Shown: positions 25,249 through 34,185, numbered from the stretch's first letter. The stretch is 64,000 nt of DNA from Rhodococcus sp. PAMC28707 (GCF_004795915.1 NZ_CP039253.1:2852001-2916000); one strand, 5' to 3'. Numbers and translations are program-made. The notes: a model not told the origin generated them from the letters alone.

Positions 25249-26504
25249 GCGAGACGGGGAATCGGATGAGTGGCGGGCAGGGCTCGAGTATCCCGAAGGG
25301 CGGCGGTTTCGAGAAGCCGTTGCCCACGGGTGTCGGTCAGGGAACTTTGGGGGTCCGCGGTGGTTTGATGCGCTCGGGCTTCGACGAGAACTCCGAGGCG
25401 CTGTACCTGTCCTCCGGATTCGTCTATGAAAGTGCCGGTGCCGCCGAGCAGGCATTCACGGGCGAGATCGATCATTTCGTCTACTCGCGCTACGGCAACC
25501 CGACCGTGAAGATGTTCGAGGAGCGACTGCGGCTGATCGAGGGCGCTGAGGCGTGCTTCGGTACTTCGAGCGGGATGTCGGCAGTGTTCACCGCGCTCGG
25601 AGCATTGTTGAAAGCAGGAGACCGACTGGTAGCGGCGCGCAGTCTGTTCGGATCGTGCTTCGTGGTGTGCAACGAAATTCTGCCGCGATGGGGCGTGGAG
25701 ACCGTCTTCGTCGACGGCGAGGACAACGATCAGTGGGCAGAGGCGCTGTCGGTTCCGACCACTGCCGTGTTCTTCGAGACGCCGTCGAACCCGATGCAGT
25801 CGCTCGTCGATGTCGTGCGAGTGTCCGAGCTTGCCCACGCCGCAGGCGCAACTGTGGTGTTGGACAACGTCTTTGCGACTCCACTGTTGCAGAAGAGCCT
25901 CGATCTGGGTGCCGACGTCGTGGTCTACTCGGGCACAAAACACATCGACGGCCAGGGCCGAGTTCTCGGCGGCGCGATCCTCGGGTCTGCCGAGTACATA
26001 GACGGACCGGTGAAGACGCTGATGCGCCACACCGGCCCTGCACTGAGTCCGTTCAATGCGTGGACTCTGCTCAAGGGGCTCGAGACGATGCCGGTGCGAG
26101 TGCGGCACTCGACGCAGGCTGCGCTGGAGATCGCGCGGTTCCTCGAAGGGCATTCGGCGGTGTCGTGGGTCAAGTACCCCTACCTCGAATCGCACCCTCA
26201 GTACGAACTGGCGAAGTCCCAGATGAGCGGTGGCGGCACCGTCATCACATTCGAGCTCGACGCGGCAGAGGGCGAGGGGAAGAAACGAGCATTCGAATTC
26301 CTCGACGCGCTACGAATCGTCGACATCTCGAACAATCTCGGCGACGCGAAATCGCTCATCACTCATCCGGCGACGACCACTCACCGCGCTATGGGCCCTG
26401 AAGGTCGTGCCTCGGTTGGTATTACCGACGGCGTGGTGCGTATCTCGATCGGGCTGGAAGACACCGTGGACCTGATCGCAGATCTGGAGCAGGCGCTGAG
26501 CTGA
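25245..26504 (+). CDS. metZ: O-succinylhomoserine sulphhydrylase
   Basis: PLP enzyme of the Cys/Met metabolism family that makes homocysteine from an activated homoserine and sulphide, the direct route to methionine. The 419-residue product shows SRYGNPTV, ACFGTSSGMSAVFTAL, FFETPSNP, VVLDNVFATP and the PLP lysine in YSGTKHIDGQGR. GTG 25245 overlaps the rhodanese stop and has GGAGG upstream; an ATG at 25266 is an alternative. Confidence 0.95.
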   Translation: MSETGNRMSGGQGSSIPKGGGFEKPLPTGVGQGTLGVRGGLMRSGFDENSEALYLSSGFVYESAGAAEQAFTGEIDHFVYSRYGNPTVKMFEERLRLIEGAEACFGTSSGMSAVFTALGALLKAGDRLVAARSLFGSCFVVCNEILPRWGVETVFVDGEDNDQWAEALSVPTTAVFFETPSNPMQSLVDVVRVSELAHAAGATVVLDNVFATPLLQKSLDLGADVVVYSGTKHIDGQGRVLGGAILGSAEYIDGPVKTLMRHTGPALSPFNAWTLLKGLETMPVRVRHSTQAALEIARFLEGHSAVSWVKYPYLESHPQYELAKSQMSGGGTVITFELDAAEGEGKKRAFEFLDALRIVDISNNLGDAKSLITHPATTTHRAMGPEGRASVGITDGVVRISIGLEDTVDLIADLEQALS

Positions 26505-26534
26505 CTGCTCGCCCGCATGCAACTGTCGGCTCGG

Positions 26535-27650
26535 TCAGAGGCCCAGGGCAGCGAGAATCGTCCGGAACTTTGCAGTCGTTTCGGCAAGTTCGGCGTCGGG
26601 ATCGGATGCTTCGACGATCCCGCCGCCGGCTGTTGCGACGGCCGAGAGTCCGCCTGCTGCAAGCTCGAGCCCTCTGATCGCGACCATCCATTCGCCGTTT
26701 CCGGCGCCGTCCGTCCAGCCGACCGTGCCGGCGTAGAAGCCTCGTTTTCCTTCTATGCGTGCGATCGCCTCCATGGCCGCTGCGCGTGGAACACCGGCGA
26801 CGGCGGCAGTCGGATGCAGGGCGACTGCTACCTCGAGCGCCGTTGTTGCCTCGTCTCGGAGAACGCCGGTGATCGGCGTACTGAGATGCCATAGCTGCGG
26901 AGTGCTGCTGAGCTGCGGCGACTCTGGGATATCGAGGTTTGCGCAGAGCGGCTCCAACGCCGCTCGGATCTCCTCGACCACGAAACGGTGTTCGGCTTGG
27001 TCTTTCGTACTCGCCTGCAACTGTGCTGCGATCTCCGCGTCCAACCGGGGATCTTCGCTACGCGCTGCGGTGCCGGCGAACGGGTGACAGGTGACCGTGG
27101 TGCCGTGGCGTCGTACCAGCAGTTCGGGGCTGGAACCGACCAAATATTTTCCCGAGTAGTCACCGCCTGCCGCGGATAGATCGACGGCGAAACCGTTGCC
27201 GAGTCGATCTGCACGCACCAACGCGTCGAGAAGCGAGAGTGGGGGGATCGGTCCATCCGCGCGCAACTGCAATGACCGCGCCAGCACCACTTTCTGCGCG
27301 GCGCCCGTTCGCAACGTATCCACGAGCGCCCGTACCCGTTCGACGTGTACCGCCGAAGACGGGATCTGCCCACCGATGTGCACGCTCGGCAGTGGATCCA
27401 CGGTCCCCGAGGGCCGCCACGGACCTTGCCGCCGGGTCAGTTCGAGCGGCTCGACCAGTGCCGCCGGGTCGGCGACATCGAACGGTAGTGCCCCTACGAC
27501 GGAGTGCCCAGCGCGCACAGCGTCGACAGCGTCCTGGATGGACGGATAACAACGATCGGTTCCCCTGGCTTCGACGCTGTAGTCGCTGCGGGACAACACG
27601 AACGTGCCACTGTTCAGATCGGCGGCATGGTTCGGGGTAGCTCGGTTCAT
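26535..27650 (-). CDS. Isochorismate synthase
   Basis: A 371-residue chorismate-utilising enzyme that converts chorismate to isochorismate, the entry to menaquinone or catecholate/salicylate siderophores. C-terminal motifs are clear: KVVLARSLQL, YLVGSSPELLV, FAGTAARS, LHPTAAVAGVPR and EGKRGFYAGTVGW, with GGGIVEASDPDAEL at the end. The N-terminal third is shorter than in MenF. No siderophore or menaquinone genes are adjacent, so it cannot be assigned to EntC or MenF from context. The ATG overlaps the stop of the HAD gene (TGATG). Confidence 0.9.
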   Translation of the reverse strand: MNRATPNHAADLNSGTFVLSRSDYSVEARGTDRCYPSIQDAVDAVRAGHSVVGALPFDVADPAALVEPLELTRRQGPWRPSGTVDPLPSVHIGGQIPSSAVHVERVRALVDTLRTGAAQKVVLARSLQLRADGPIPPLSLLDALVRADRLGNGFAVDLSAAGGDYSGKYLVGSSPELLVRRHGTTVTCHPFAGTAARSEDPRLDAEIAAQLQASTKDQAEHRFVVEEIRAALEPLCANLDIPESPQLSSTPQLWHLSTPITGVLRDEATTALEVAVALHPTAAVAGVPRAAAMEAIARIEGKRGFYAGTVGWTDGAGNGEWMVAIRGLELAAGGLSAVATAGGGIVEASDPDAELAETTAKFRTILAALGL

Positions 27651-28447
27651 CAGAAGGGAGTCTGGGTGCGACCGACCAGATCTGCCACCGAGTTGATGAC
27701 CTTGGTCGGGCGGAACGGGTACTGCTCCACCGACGCCGCCGTCGAAATGCCCGTCAACACGAGAATCGTCTGCAGCCCCGCTTCGAGTCCGGACACGATG
27801 TCGGTGTCCATGCGGTCGCCGATCATGAGGGTGCTCTCGGAATGGCCGCCGATCTTCCTGAGCGCAGACCTCATCATCAGCGCATTCGGCTTACCCACGT
27901 AGTAGGGCTCTTTCCCGGTCGCCTTGGTGATGAGTGCGGCGACGGATCCGGTGGCGGGCAGCGAACCGTCGCGAGATGGGCCGGTGGCGTCGGGATTGGT
28001 CGCGATGAAGCGTGCGCCCTTCTCGACCAGGCGGATTGCGGTAGTGATCGCTTCGAAGGAGTAGGTACGGGTTTCACCGAGCACCACGTAATCGGGATTG
28101 GAGTCGGTGAGGACGTAACCGATATCGTGCAGTGCCGTCGTCAAGCCGGATTCGCCGACGACGTATGCGCTTCCACCCGGTCGTTGATTGCCCAGAAAGT
28201 TGGCGGTGGCCAGCGCTGAAGTCCAGATCGCCTTCTCCGGAATGTCCAGTCCGGTTCTTTCCAGACGGGCCCGCAGATCCCGGGGAGTTCGGATCGAATT
28301 GTTCGTCAGCACGACGAACGGGATCTCGTTCGACTGCAACTCGGCCACGAACACGTCGGCACCGGGAATGAGGTGGTCCTCGTGCACGAGGACGCCGTCC
28401 ATGTCCATCAGATAGGTCCAACGCTGCGGTTCCTCTGGTGAGCTCAC
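27650..28447 (-). CDS. HAD-IIA family sugar-phosphatase-like hydrolase (NagD type)
   Basis: A 265-residue haloacid dehalogenase-superfamily phosphatase. Motif I is YLMDMDGVLVHED, motif II VLTNNSIRTPRDL, the lysine of motif III is in YYVGKPNALMM and motif IV is MIGDRMDTDI. Relatives dephosphorylate nucleotides or small phosphorylated compounds. It starts at GTG 28447 and is translationally coupled to isochorismate synthase. Confidence 0.92.
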   Translation of the reverse strand: MSSPEEPQRWTYLMDMDGVLVHEDHLIPGADVFVAELQSNEIPFVVLTNNSIRTPRDLRARLERTGLDIPEKAIWTSALATANFLGNQRPGGSAYVVGESGLTTALHDIGYVLTDSNPDYVVLGETRTYSFEAITTAIRLVEKGARFIATNPDATGPSRDGSLPATGSVAALITKATGKEPYYVGKPNALMMRSALRKIGGHSESTLMIGDRMDTDIVSGLEAGLQTILVLTGISTAASVEQYPFRPTKVINSVADLVGRTQTPF

Positions 28448-28493
28448 CTCACCATTGTGCTCTACCCGCCTGTTCGAGAGCTTCAGATGTGCT

Positions 28494-28640
28494 CTATCCG
28501 GCCCTCAGCACTCGGACGCGCTCGAGTGCACGTTCACGGGCGGTCGTCCCGCCCCATACGCAGAAGGGTTCGTTCGACGAGATTGCGAAACGTCGGCATT
28601 GCGCGAGGACGGGGCACTCCGCGCGCAGGGACCGCGCAGG
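28494..28640 (-). pseudogene. Remnant of a WhiB-family regulator (C-terminal third)
   Basis: The minus strand encodes RAECPVLAQCRRFAISSNE, then PFCVWGGTTARERALERV up to a TAG at 28494. CP-x4-C, the NEPF-WGG turn and the following basic helix are diagnostic of the WhiB C-terminus. There is no start codon after the MFS stop (28643). The first two iron-sulphur cysteines are missing, and the usual Gly of G-V/I-W-GG is Cys. The upstream part is replaced by the MFS gene, so this is a truncated relic, not a working regulator. A full-length homologue elsewhere in the genome would be the source. Confidence 0.65.
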
Positions 28641-28642
28641 CG

Positions 28643-30130
28643 TCAGTTCACTGTGGTGGCGGGTGTGAATGTCTCGGCCGCCGACTCGACCTTCGTCGAA
28701 GTGGTCGGACTCTGGAAGCGCGGGATGAAGATGCACAGTACGAAGGCCAGAATGGAAGCGCCTGCCGCGACTGCCATCGTCACATGGAAGGCGGCTTCGG
28801 AGGGGACGCTGACCGCTCCGGCGCTGATGGTCATCTGCGCAAGGATGACGCCTGCCACTGCACTGGCGAAAGATGTTCCAAGGGAACGCATCAGCGTGTT
28901 GAAGCTGTTGGCTGCACCGGTTTCCGAGGCGGGAACTGCACCCATGATGAGGGCGGGCATAGCTCCGTATGCAAGACCGATTCCGGCGCCGATAATGATC
29001 GAAATGACGACCAGAAGCCACACCGCGCTGAGCGTGAGGGTGCCGAGCAGGTAACCGACGGCAATGACGAGTGCACCCAGCATCATGGTGACTTTCGGGC
29101 CTCTCGTTGTGGTGATGTGTGCGGAGATCGGCGCCACGAGCATCATGACCAGCCCGGAGGGAGCCATCACAAGGCCGGCAGCGAGGATCGACTGTCCCAG
29201 CCCGTACCCCGTGGAGGTCGGCAGCTGAAGAACCTGGGGAAAGACCAAGCTCATCGCGAAGAACGCGAATCCGACGAAAATCGAGGCGAGGTTGGTGAAG
29301 AGCACCTGCCGACGAACGGTGACGCGCAGGTCGACCAGCGGCTCTGCGGTGCGGAGCTCCCACCATCCCCAGAAGATGAACGATACGAGTGAGGCAGCGA
29401 GCATGCCCAGCGTCTGGGCGCTGCTCCATCCCCAACTCGAACCTTTGGAAATTGCCAGGAGCAAAGTGATGAGCGCGGCCGACAGGGACGCTGCTCCGGC
29501 GAAGTCGAAGCGTCCACCGGTACGGACCTTGGATTCGGGGACGACTGCGATGACCAGCCCGATGACGAAGACCCCTAGGGCGGCGGCCGCCCAGAACAAA
29601 TAATGCCAGCTTGCGTACTCGGCGATCAGTGAGGCTGCGGGTATTCCGAGGGCTCCGCCGACGCCGAGCGAGGCGCTCATCAGGGCAATCGAACTTGCGA
29701 GCTTCTTGGCAGGAAGGACATCGCGCATGACGCTGATGCCGAGGGGGATCACACCGGCTGCGACACCCTGAAAGGTACGGCCGATGACGAGTGGCACCAC
29801 AGATGCGCTCAATGCGCCGACGACCGATCCGATGACGAGCAGGGCCAGCCCGACAAGGAGCATCCTGCGCTTGCCGTACATGTCACCGAGACGGCCCATT
29901 ATGGGAACCGCTACAGCTCCGGCGAGCAACGTTGCGGTGATCACCCACGCAGCGTTCGACGCAGATGTGTTCAGCAGCGTGGGGAGTTGGGGTATCAGCG
30001 GAATGACCAAGGTCTGCATGAGCGCGACCACGACTCCCGCAAACGACAGGACCGCGACTATCGGACCCGTGCCGGCACCTTTCGTGGAATCAGAGATCGC
30101 GGGGGCGGCGCCGGCCGAGCGTTGGGACAT
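28643..30130 (-). CDS. MFS multidrug-type exporter (DHA2-like, 14 helices)
   Basis: A 495-residue proton-coupled drug/H+ antiporter-type protein with about 14 hydrophobic helices. Motif A is GRLGDMYGKRRMLLVG, and the motif C-like region is GVGGALGIPAASLIAEYASWHYLFW. It probably exports small hydrophobic compounds; the substrate is unknown. ATG 30130 has GGAGG 5 nt upstream. A palindrome ATCAGT-TG-ACTGAT lies about 45 bp upstream in the divergent promoter region shared with the SMR pair, which suggests repression by a TetR or MarR protein not present here. Its 3' end abuts the whiB relic. Confidence 0.92.
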   Translation of the reverse strand: MSQRSAGAAPAISDSTKGAGTGPIVAVLSFAGVVVALMQTLVIPLIPQLPTLLNTSASNAAWVITATLLAGAVAVPIMGRLGDMYGKRRMLLVGLALLVIGSVVGALSASVVPLVIGRTFQGVAAGVIPLGISVMRDVLPAKKLASSIALMSASLGVGGALGIPAASLIAEYASWHYLFWAAAALGVFVIGLVIAVVPESKVRTGGRFDFAGAASLSAALITLLLAISKGSSWGWSSAQTLGMLAASLVSFIFWGWWELRTAEPLVDLRVTVRRQVLFTNLASIFVGFAFFAMSLVFPQVLQLPTSTGYGLGQSILAAGLVMAPSGLVMMLVAPISAHITTTRGPKVTMMLGALVIAVGYLLGTLTLSAVWLLVVISIIIGAGIGLAYGAMPALIMGAVPASETGAANSFNTLMRSLGTSFASAVAGVILAQMTISAGAVSVPSEAAFHVTMAVAAGASILAFVLCIFIPRFQSPTTSTKVESAAETFTPATTVN

Positions 30131-30172
30131 CGTGCCTCCGCGGTATATAGGTAATAGAAGACAAATTTCTAA

Positions 30173-30186
30173 ATCAGTTGACTGAT
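30173..30186. promoter_or_regulatory. Candidate operator in the MFS/SMR divergent region
   Basis: ATCAGT (30173-30178), TG, ACTGAT (30181-30186): a 14-bp exact inverted repeat in an AT-rich stretch 43 bp upstream of the MFS start. Size and place suit a repressor of a drug exporter. No regulator gene is adjacent. Confidence 0.5.
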
Positions 30187-30349
30187 CGAAGTTAATTCAC
30201 ATGACTCAATCCGTCAATCCGGGGCCGATCGAACTCGGTCGATCGAACAGCGTGGCCGGTGCCGCGCGGCGGCGGGATTGTTTCCCGTCGTGTCTCGCTC
30301 GCGGTGACGATACGGGCGGTACGTCGGGGTGGATGGGATCATCATCGGC

Positions 30350-30712
30350 ATGCCAGGCAACAAAGTGAGCACTCGGGTATGGGCGTTGCTGGCGGCTGCC
30401 ATCACCACCGAGGTCGCGGCGTCCCTGTCTTTGAAGGCAGCGCTCGATGCCCCAGCCTGGTACTCAGTGGTGGTTGCCGGATACGGAGCATCGTTCGTAC
30501 TGCTGTCGATGATCCTGCGGACCGGAGCGCCGATCGGCAAGACCTACGGTATCTGGGCGGCAGCGGGTATCGCGCTGACCGCGATACTCGGTACCGCCGT
30601 ATTCGGTGAACCCTTGACCGTCACCATGGTCACCGGCATCGTCCTCGTCATCGGGGGAGTGGTTCTCGTCGAAGTCGGCTCAGGACGTGCAACACGCAAG
30701 ATCGACCACTGA
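30350..30712 (+). CDS. Small multidrug resistance (SMR/EmrE-like) protein, subunit 1
   Basis: A 120-residue four-helix exporter of the SMR family. The essential membrane glutamate is in AAAITTEVAASLSLKA. The second and third helices contain VVVAGYGASFVLLSMIL and GKTYGIWAAAGIALTAILG, and the C-terminal helix VTGIVLVIGGVVLVEVG is followed by a basic tail. Starts at GTG 30329, ATG 30350 and GTG 30365 are all in frame and none has a strong ribosome-binding site. Its stop overlaps the ATG of the second SMR gene (TGATG), as in paired SMR systems where two different subunits form one transporter. Confidence 0.88.
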   Translation: MPGNKVSTRVWALLAAAITTEVAASLSLKAALDAPAWYSVVVAGYGASFVLLSMILRTGAPIGKTYGIWAAAGIALTAILGTAVFGEPLTVTMVTGIVLVIGGVVLVEVGSGRATRKIDH

Positions 30713-31035
30713 TGTGGTGGTTGTTGGCAGGTGCGATCGCCACCGAGGTTGCCGCGACGCTGTCACTACGAGCGTCGGAAGGCGGGCGAGTGAAACTGTG
30801 GCTGATCCCGGTTGTGCTGGGATATTTCGCCGCATTCGTGCTGCTGTCACTGACCCTCTCCGCGGGGATGGCCATCGGCGTCGCGTACGGCGTCTGGGCC
30901 GCCTGCGGGGTTGCGTTGACGGCCATTGCCGGACGGTTGCTGTTCAAGGAGCCACTCACCTGGATCATGACGGCTGGAATCGCGCTCATCATCGGTGGTG
31001 TCCTGTTGATCGAAGTCGGATCGGGTGCGAGCTGA
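30712..31035 (+). CDS. Small multidrug resistance (SMR) protein, subunit 2
   Basis: A 107-residue SMR protein, shorter than its partner: LLAGAIATEVAATLSLRAS carries the conserved glutamate, then VVLGYFAAFVLLSLTLSAG, IGVAYGVWAACGVALTAIAG and ITAGIALIIGGVLLIEVG-type helix. Translational coupling to the preceding SMR gene suggests an asymmetric heterodimer, with loop charge deciding membrane orientation. The substrates may be quaternary ammonium compounds or guanidinium-like cations. Confidence 0.9.
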   Translation: MWWLLAGAIATEVAATLSLRASEGGRVKLWLIPVVLGYFAAFVLLSLTLSAGMAIGVAYGVWAACGVALTAIAGRLLFKEPLTWIMTAGIALIIGGVLLIEVGSGAS

Positions 31036-31063
31036 TCCGAACCGTTGACGCGCACGTGAGGCA

Positions 31064-31522
31064 GTGCACGGAGTTGTGGCCGTGCCATTCTTCGACGGGG
31101 CATCGGGTCCGATCTACTACCGGCATTGGGCTGCGGAGGTCCCGCGGGTGTCGGTGGTTTTTCTGCACGGGTACGGCGAGCATTCCGGTCTGTACCACCG
31201 TCTCGCGGACTCGTTGAGTTCGGACGGTGTCGAGGTCTGGGCGCTCGATCATCGCGGTCATGGACTCTCTCCCGGCGATCGCGGAGATTTCGGCTCACTT
31301 CGTGAACTGGGCGACGATGCTGCGACGCTGACTTCGCTTGCCTTCGTCAGCAGCGATGCGGGAGCGCTTCTGGCGCAGGAACTGCTCGGCACGGTTCCTA
31401 CCGCGCACGTACTGATGTAGCTGCAGGCTCAGAACATCGACTTGGACTTCTACGACACACATTTCGCCCCTGGCGCGTATCGGCGGACGCATGCCGAACA
31501 CGGAAAGCGGTGGAAGTCGTGA
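31064..31522 (+). pseudogene. Broken alpha/beta hydrolase fused to an unrelated C-terminal remnant
   Basis: From GTG 31064 the first 90 residues are the start of a monoacylglycerol lipase-like hydrolase (VVFLHGYGEHSGLYHRLADSL, VWALDHRGHGLSPGDRG). The chain then leaves that family before the nucleophile GHSMGG motif and continues as LLAQELLG...TAHVLM to a TAG at 31418-31420. The same frame continues after this stop for 33 residues (QNIDLDFYDTHFAPGAYRRT, then HAEHGKRWKS) and looks like the conserved C-terminus of another protein that I cannot name. So a deletion fused two genes and a nonsense codon followed. It is almost certainly non-functional. Confidence 0.65.
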
Positions 31523-31549
31523 AGGCTGTGGGAGGGCCTGATCCGGAAA

Positions 31550-31595
31550 ATCCCCGAGGTGTACGACGCACTACCGAGCGTGCGTCCTCGGGGAT
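31550..31595. terminator. Two-part hairpin between pseudogene and dodecin gene
   Basis: Outer arms ATCCCCGAGG (31550-31559) and CCTCGGGGAT (31586-31595) enclose inner arms ACGCAC (31566-31571) and GTGCGT (31580-31585). It lies 18 bp past the dodecin stop (minus strand) and can act in both directions. Confidence 0.75.
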
Positions 31596-31613
31596 ATCCA
31601 GGCTCGAGTCAGA

Positions 31614-31820
31614 TCACTCGAGCTTGAAGCCGACCTTGATCATGACCTGGAAATGAGCGACTACGCCGTCCTCGATATGTCCACGCGTCTCGACGACCTC
31701 GAACCAATCGAGATTTTTCAACGTGGAGTTCGCGCGGGAGATGGCCTTGCGGATGGCGTCGTCCGAACTCTCCGTCGAGGTTCCGACGATCTCGGTCACG
31801 CGGTAGATGTTGTCGCTCAT
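31614..31820 (-). CDS. Dodecin, flavin-storage protein
   Basis: A 68-residue protein that forms hollow dodecamers binding FMN, riboflavin or CoA. The family sequence is complete: MSDNIYRVTEIVGTS, SDDAIRKAISRANSTLKNLDWFEV, ETRGHIEDGVVAHFQVMIKVGF. ATG 31820 has GAGAG upstream. A stand-alone gene with its own terminator. Flavin buffering is the usual role; the window is rich in flavin and F420 enzymes. Confidence 0.95.
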   Translation of the reverse strand: MSDNIYRVTEIVGTSTESSDDAIRKAISRANSTLKNLDWFEVVETRGHIEDGVVAHFQVMIKVGFKLE

Positions 31821-31994
31821 GTTCTCTCGTTTCGCTAGATAACACGTCCTGAACCCATGTTCTCCGATTCCGGACTGTTCCAAACCAAAACCGCCGATTA
31901 CGTTTCGCGCGCGGTCGGAGTTCCTCGGCTTTCGGGATGGAGACTGCCCGTGGAAACGTTGCACGTCGTAGTCCCACGAGAAAGGTCGGAACGA

Positions 31995-32702
31995 GTGAAT
32001 TCACAGGTAGTAGAGGAGATACAGGGCGTGCACCCTCTCGACAACCCGGTAGTCGGGTCGCTGCGCGGAGAGCACAGGCGGTTCGCACGCACGCTGGGAC
32101 GCGTTTCGCGATTCGATCCCGAGGTGGCGCCGTTCCTCGGACACCCGTCGCCGATGGAGGAGCAGGACTGGAATGACGTACGAACCCTGTTCGGGCCCCG
32201 CGCCGTCGTATCGTTGCGAGGTACCGGGCACACCCTTCCCGACGGCTGGGAGCTGATCGACAAGTTCGGGATCGTGCAGCTCGACGGCAGTGGCCTCGAG
32301 ACCCGTCCGTTGCCGGAGGCCGTCCGGCTCGGCGCGGGCGACGTCCCCGACATGGAAGACCTCATCGCCCGAACACAGCCCGGCCCGTTCCTGCCGCGGA
32401 CGTACGAGCTCGGCACCTACCTGGGCATCCGCGAAAACGGCTCGCTGGTCGCCATGGCAGGCGAACGGATGCATCCACCGGGATGGACCGAAATCAGCGC
32501 GGTCTGCACCGATCCGGCGTATCGCGGACGAGGGCTCGCTACCCAGCTCGTCCGCGCAGTCGGGCACGGTATCCGCGAGCGCGGCGAGACACCGTTTCTG
32601 CATGCGTCGGCGGCGAACGTCGGCGCAATCAGGCTGTATCTGTCGATCGGGTTCGTCCTCCGAGAGGAATCTCTGCTGACCTTGGCGCGCACGCCTGCAT
32701 AG
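31995..32702 (+). CDS. GNAT family N-acetyltransferase
   Basis: A 235-residue protein whose C-terminal half is a GNAT/FR47-like domain: GTYLGIRENGSLVAMAGERMHPPGWTEISAVCTDPAYRGRGLATQLVRAV has the acetyl-CoA loop (RGRGLA). ASAANVGAIRLYLSIGFVLREE closes the fold. The N-terminal part is a divergent half-domain (ALGRVSRFDPEVAPFLG). Substrate unknown. Start at GTG 31995 is preferred; upstream frame to 31857 has no family support and would enter the dodecin promoter. Confidence 0.85.
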   Translation: MNSQVVEEIQGVHPLDNPVVGSLRGEHRRFARTLGRVSRFDPEVAPFLGHPSPMEEQDWNDVRTLFGPRAVVSLRGTGHTLPDGWELIDKFGIVQLDGSGLETRPLPEAVRLGAGDVPDMEDLIARTQPGPFLPRTYELGTYLGIRENGSLVAMAGERMHPPGWTEISAVCTDPAYRGRGLATQLVRAVGHGIRERGETPFLHASAANVGAIRLYLSIGFVLREESLLTLARTPA

Positions 32703-32750
32703 TTCGGTTGAGCCATCTCGAACAGAAGTGGACTGGGGCACGATAGGGGC

Positions 32751-33092
32751 ATGAGTCAACCCGACCGCCCGGACGAGCGTTTCACCCTCGCCAGCGAACG
32801 CACGTTCCTCGCGTGGATGCGCACAGCTCTCGGCTTGCTCGCCGGTGGCATCGCCGTCGTACATCTGGTTCCCGATTTCAGTACCGGATGGGTGCGTACC
32901 GGTCTCGGCTTGACGTTGATCCTGATGGGCGGGGCCGCAGCCTTCGTCGGCTTACGACGCTGGATGCAGGTCAAGCATGCCCTCGAGCGAGGAGCGCCGA
33001 TGCCCGAGGCGAAAGAGCTGTGGGTTTTCGCCGTCGGAATCGGCGTCATTGCAGTTCTCGCCGCAGTCGTCACTGTGCTCGGTGTCACGTAG
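32751..33092 (+). CDS. DUF202 (YidH-like) membrane protein
   Basis: A 113-residue protein with the DUF202 signature FTLASERTFLAWMRTALGLLAGGIAVVHLV, then two further helices (GLGLTLILMGGAAAFVGL and VFAVGIGVIAVLAAVVTVLG). The family is widespread and uncharacterised. It is cotranscribed in direction with fgd, 79 bp upstream of it. Confidence 0.9.
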   Translation: MSQPDRPDERFTLASERTFLAWMRTALGLLAGGIAVVHLVPDFSTGWVRTGLGLTLILMGGAAAFVGLRRWMQVKHALERGAPMPEAKELWVFAVGIGVIAVLAAVVTVLGVT

Positions 33093-33171
33093 GAGAAGGA
33101 CCGGTGTGTTCGTCGCCGCGGCGGGAAGGGCACAATCGAGGCATTAGTGACATTTAACGAAGGAGTAGCGC

Positions 33172-34185
33172 GTGGCACAGGCTCTGAAGCTCGGATACAA
33201 GGCGTCGGCCGAGCAGTTCGGCCCACGGGATCTCGTCGAACTCGGTGTGCTCGCCGAGGCGCACGGCATGGACTCGGCGACAGTCAGCGACCACTTCCAA
33301 CCGTGGCGCCACGAAGGCGGACACGCACCGTTCTCGTTGGCATGGATGACCGCGGTCGGCGAACGAACCAAGACCATCCAGCTCGGCACCTCAGTGCTGA
33401 CGCCGACATTCCGCTACAACCCGTCGGTCATCGCCCAGGCCTTCGCGACCATGGGCTGCCTCTACCCGGGACGCATCATGCTCGGTGTCGGCACCGGCGA
33501 AGCGCTCAACGAGATCGCAACCGGATACAAGGGCGAATGGCCGGACTTCAAGGAACGGTTCGCGCGGCTACGTGAGTCGGTGCGCCTGATGCGTGAACTG
33601 TGGCTCGGGGACCGCGTCGACTTCGAAGGCGACTACTACTCCACCAAGGGCGCATCGATCTACGACGTCCCCGACGGCGGAATCCCGGTCTACATCGCGG
33701 CAGGCGGACCCGTCGTAGCGCGGTATGCAGGACGAGCGGGCGACGGCTTCATCTGTACCTCGGGCAAGGGCATGGAGCTCTACACCGACAAGCTGCTCCC
33801 GGCCGTCGAGGAAGGCGCCGGCAAAGCCGAGCGCGACTCGGGCGAGATCGACAAGATGATCGAGATCAAGATTTCCTACGACACCGACCCCGAGTTGGCG
33901 TTGGAGAACTGCCGGTTCTGGGCGCCGCTGTCACTGACCCCGGAGCAGAAGCACTCGATCGAGGATCCGATCGAGATGGAGAAGGCAGCCGACGAACTGC
34001 CGATCGAGCAGGTCGCGAAGCGTTGGATCGTCGCCTCCGACCCGGACGACGCCGTCGAACAGGTCAAGCAGTACACCGACGCAGGCCTCAATCACTTGGT
34101 CTTCCATGCGCCCGGACACGATCAGAAGCGGTTCCTGGAACTGTTCGAAAAGGATTTGGCACCGAAGCTTCGCAAGCTCGGCTGA
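33172..34185 (+). CDS. fgd: F420-dependent glucose-6-phosphate dehydrogenase
   Basis: Oxidises glucose 6-phosphate to 6-phosphogluconolactone and reduces cofactor F420, the main source of F420H2 in mycobacteria and rhodococci. The 337-residue product is a luciferase-like TIM barrel almost identical in layout to M. tuberculosis Fgd1 (Rv0407): [103 protein letters not shown] and [19 protein letters not shown] 33172 has AAGGAG upstream. A Ddn-like F420 reductase gene lies 170 bp downstream, facing it. Confidence 0.97.
   Translation: MAQALKLGYKASAEQFGPRDLVELGVLAEAHGMDSATVSDHFQPWRHEGGHAPFSLAWMTAVGERTKTIQLGTSVLTPTFRYNPSVIAQAFATMGCLYPGRIMLGVGTGEALNEIATGYKGEWPDFKERFARLRESVRLMRELWLGDRVDFEGDYYSTKGASIYDVPDGGIPVYIAAGGPVVARYAGRAGDGFICTSGKGMELYTDKLLPAVEEGAGKAERDSGEIDKMIEIKISYDTDPELALENCRFWAPLSLTPEQKHSIEDPIEMEKAADELPIEQVAKRWIVASDPDDAVEQVKQYTDAGLNHLVFHAPGHDQKRFLELFEKDLAPKLRKLG

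Noticed and set aside
25194-26195. 333-residue minus-strand frame opposite metZ
   Set aside because: Antisense to a conserved enzyme, His/Arg-rich shadow frame.
28494-29435. Long minus-strand frame running from the MFS gene into the whiB relic as one protein
   Set aside because: The part inside the MFS gene is a shifted frame with Arg/His/Cys-rich nonsense; only the last 49 codons resemble a real protein.
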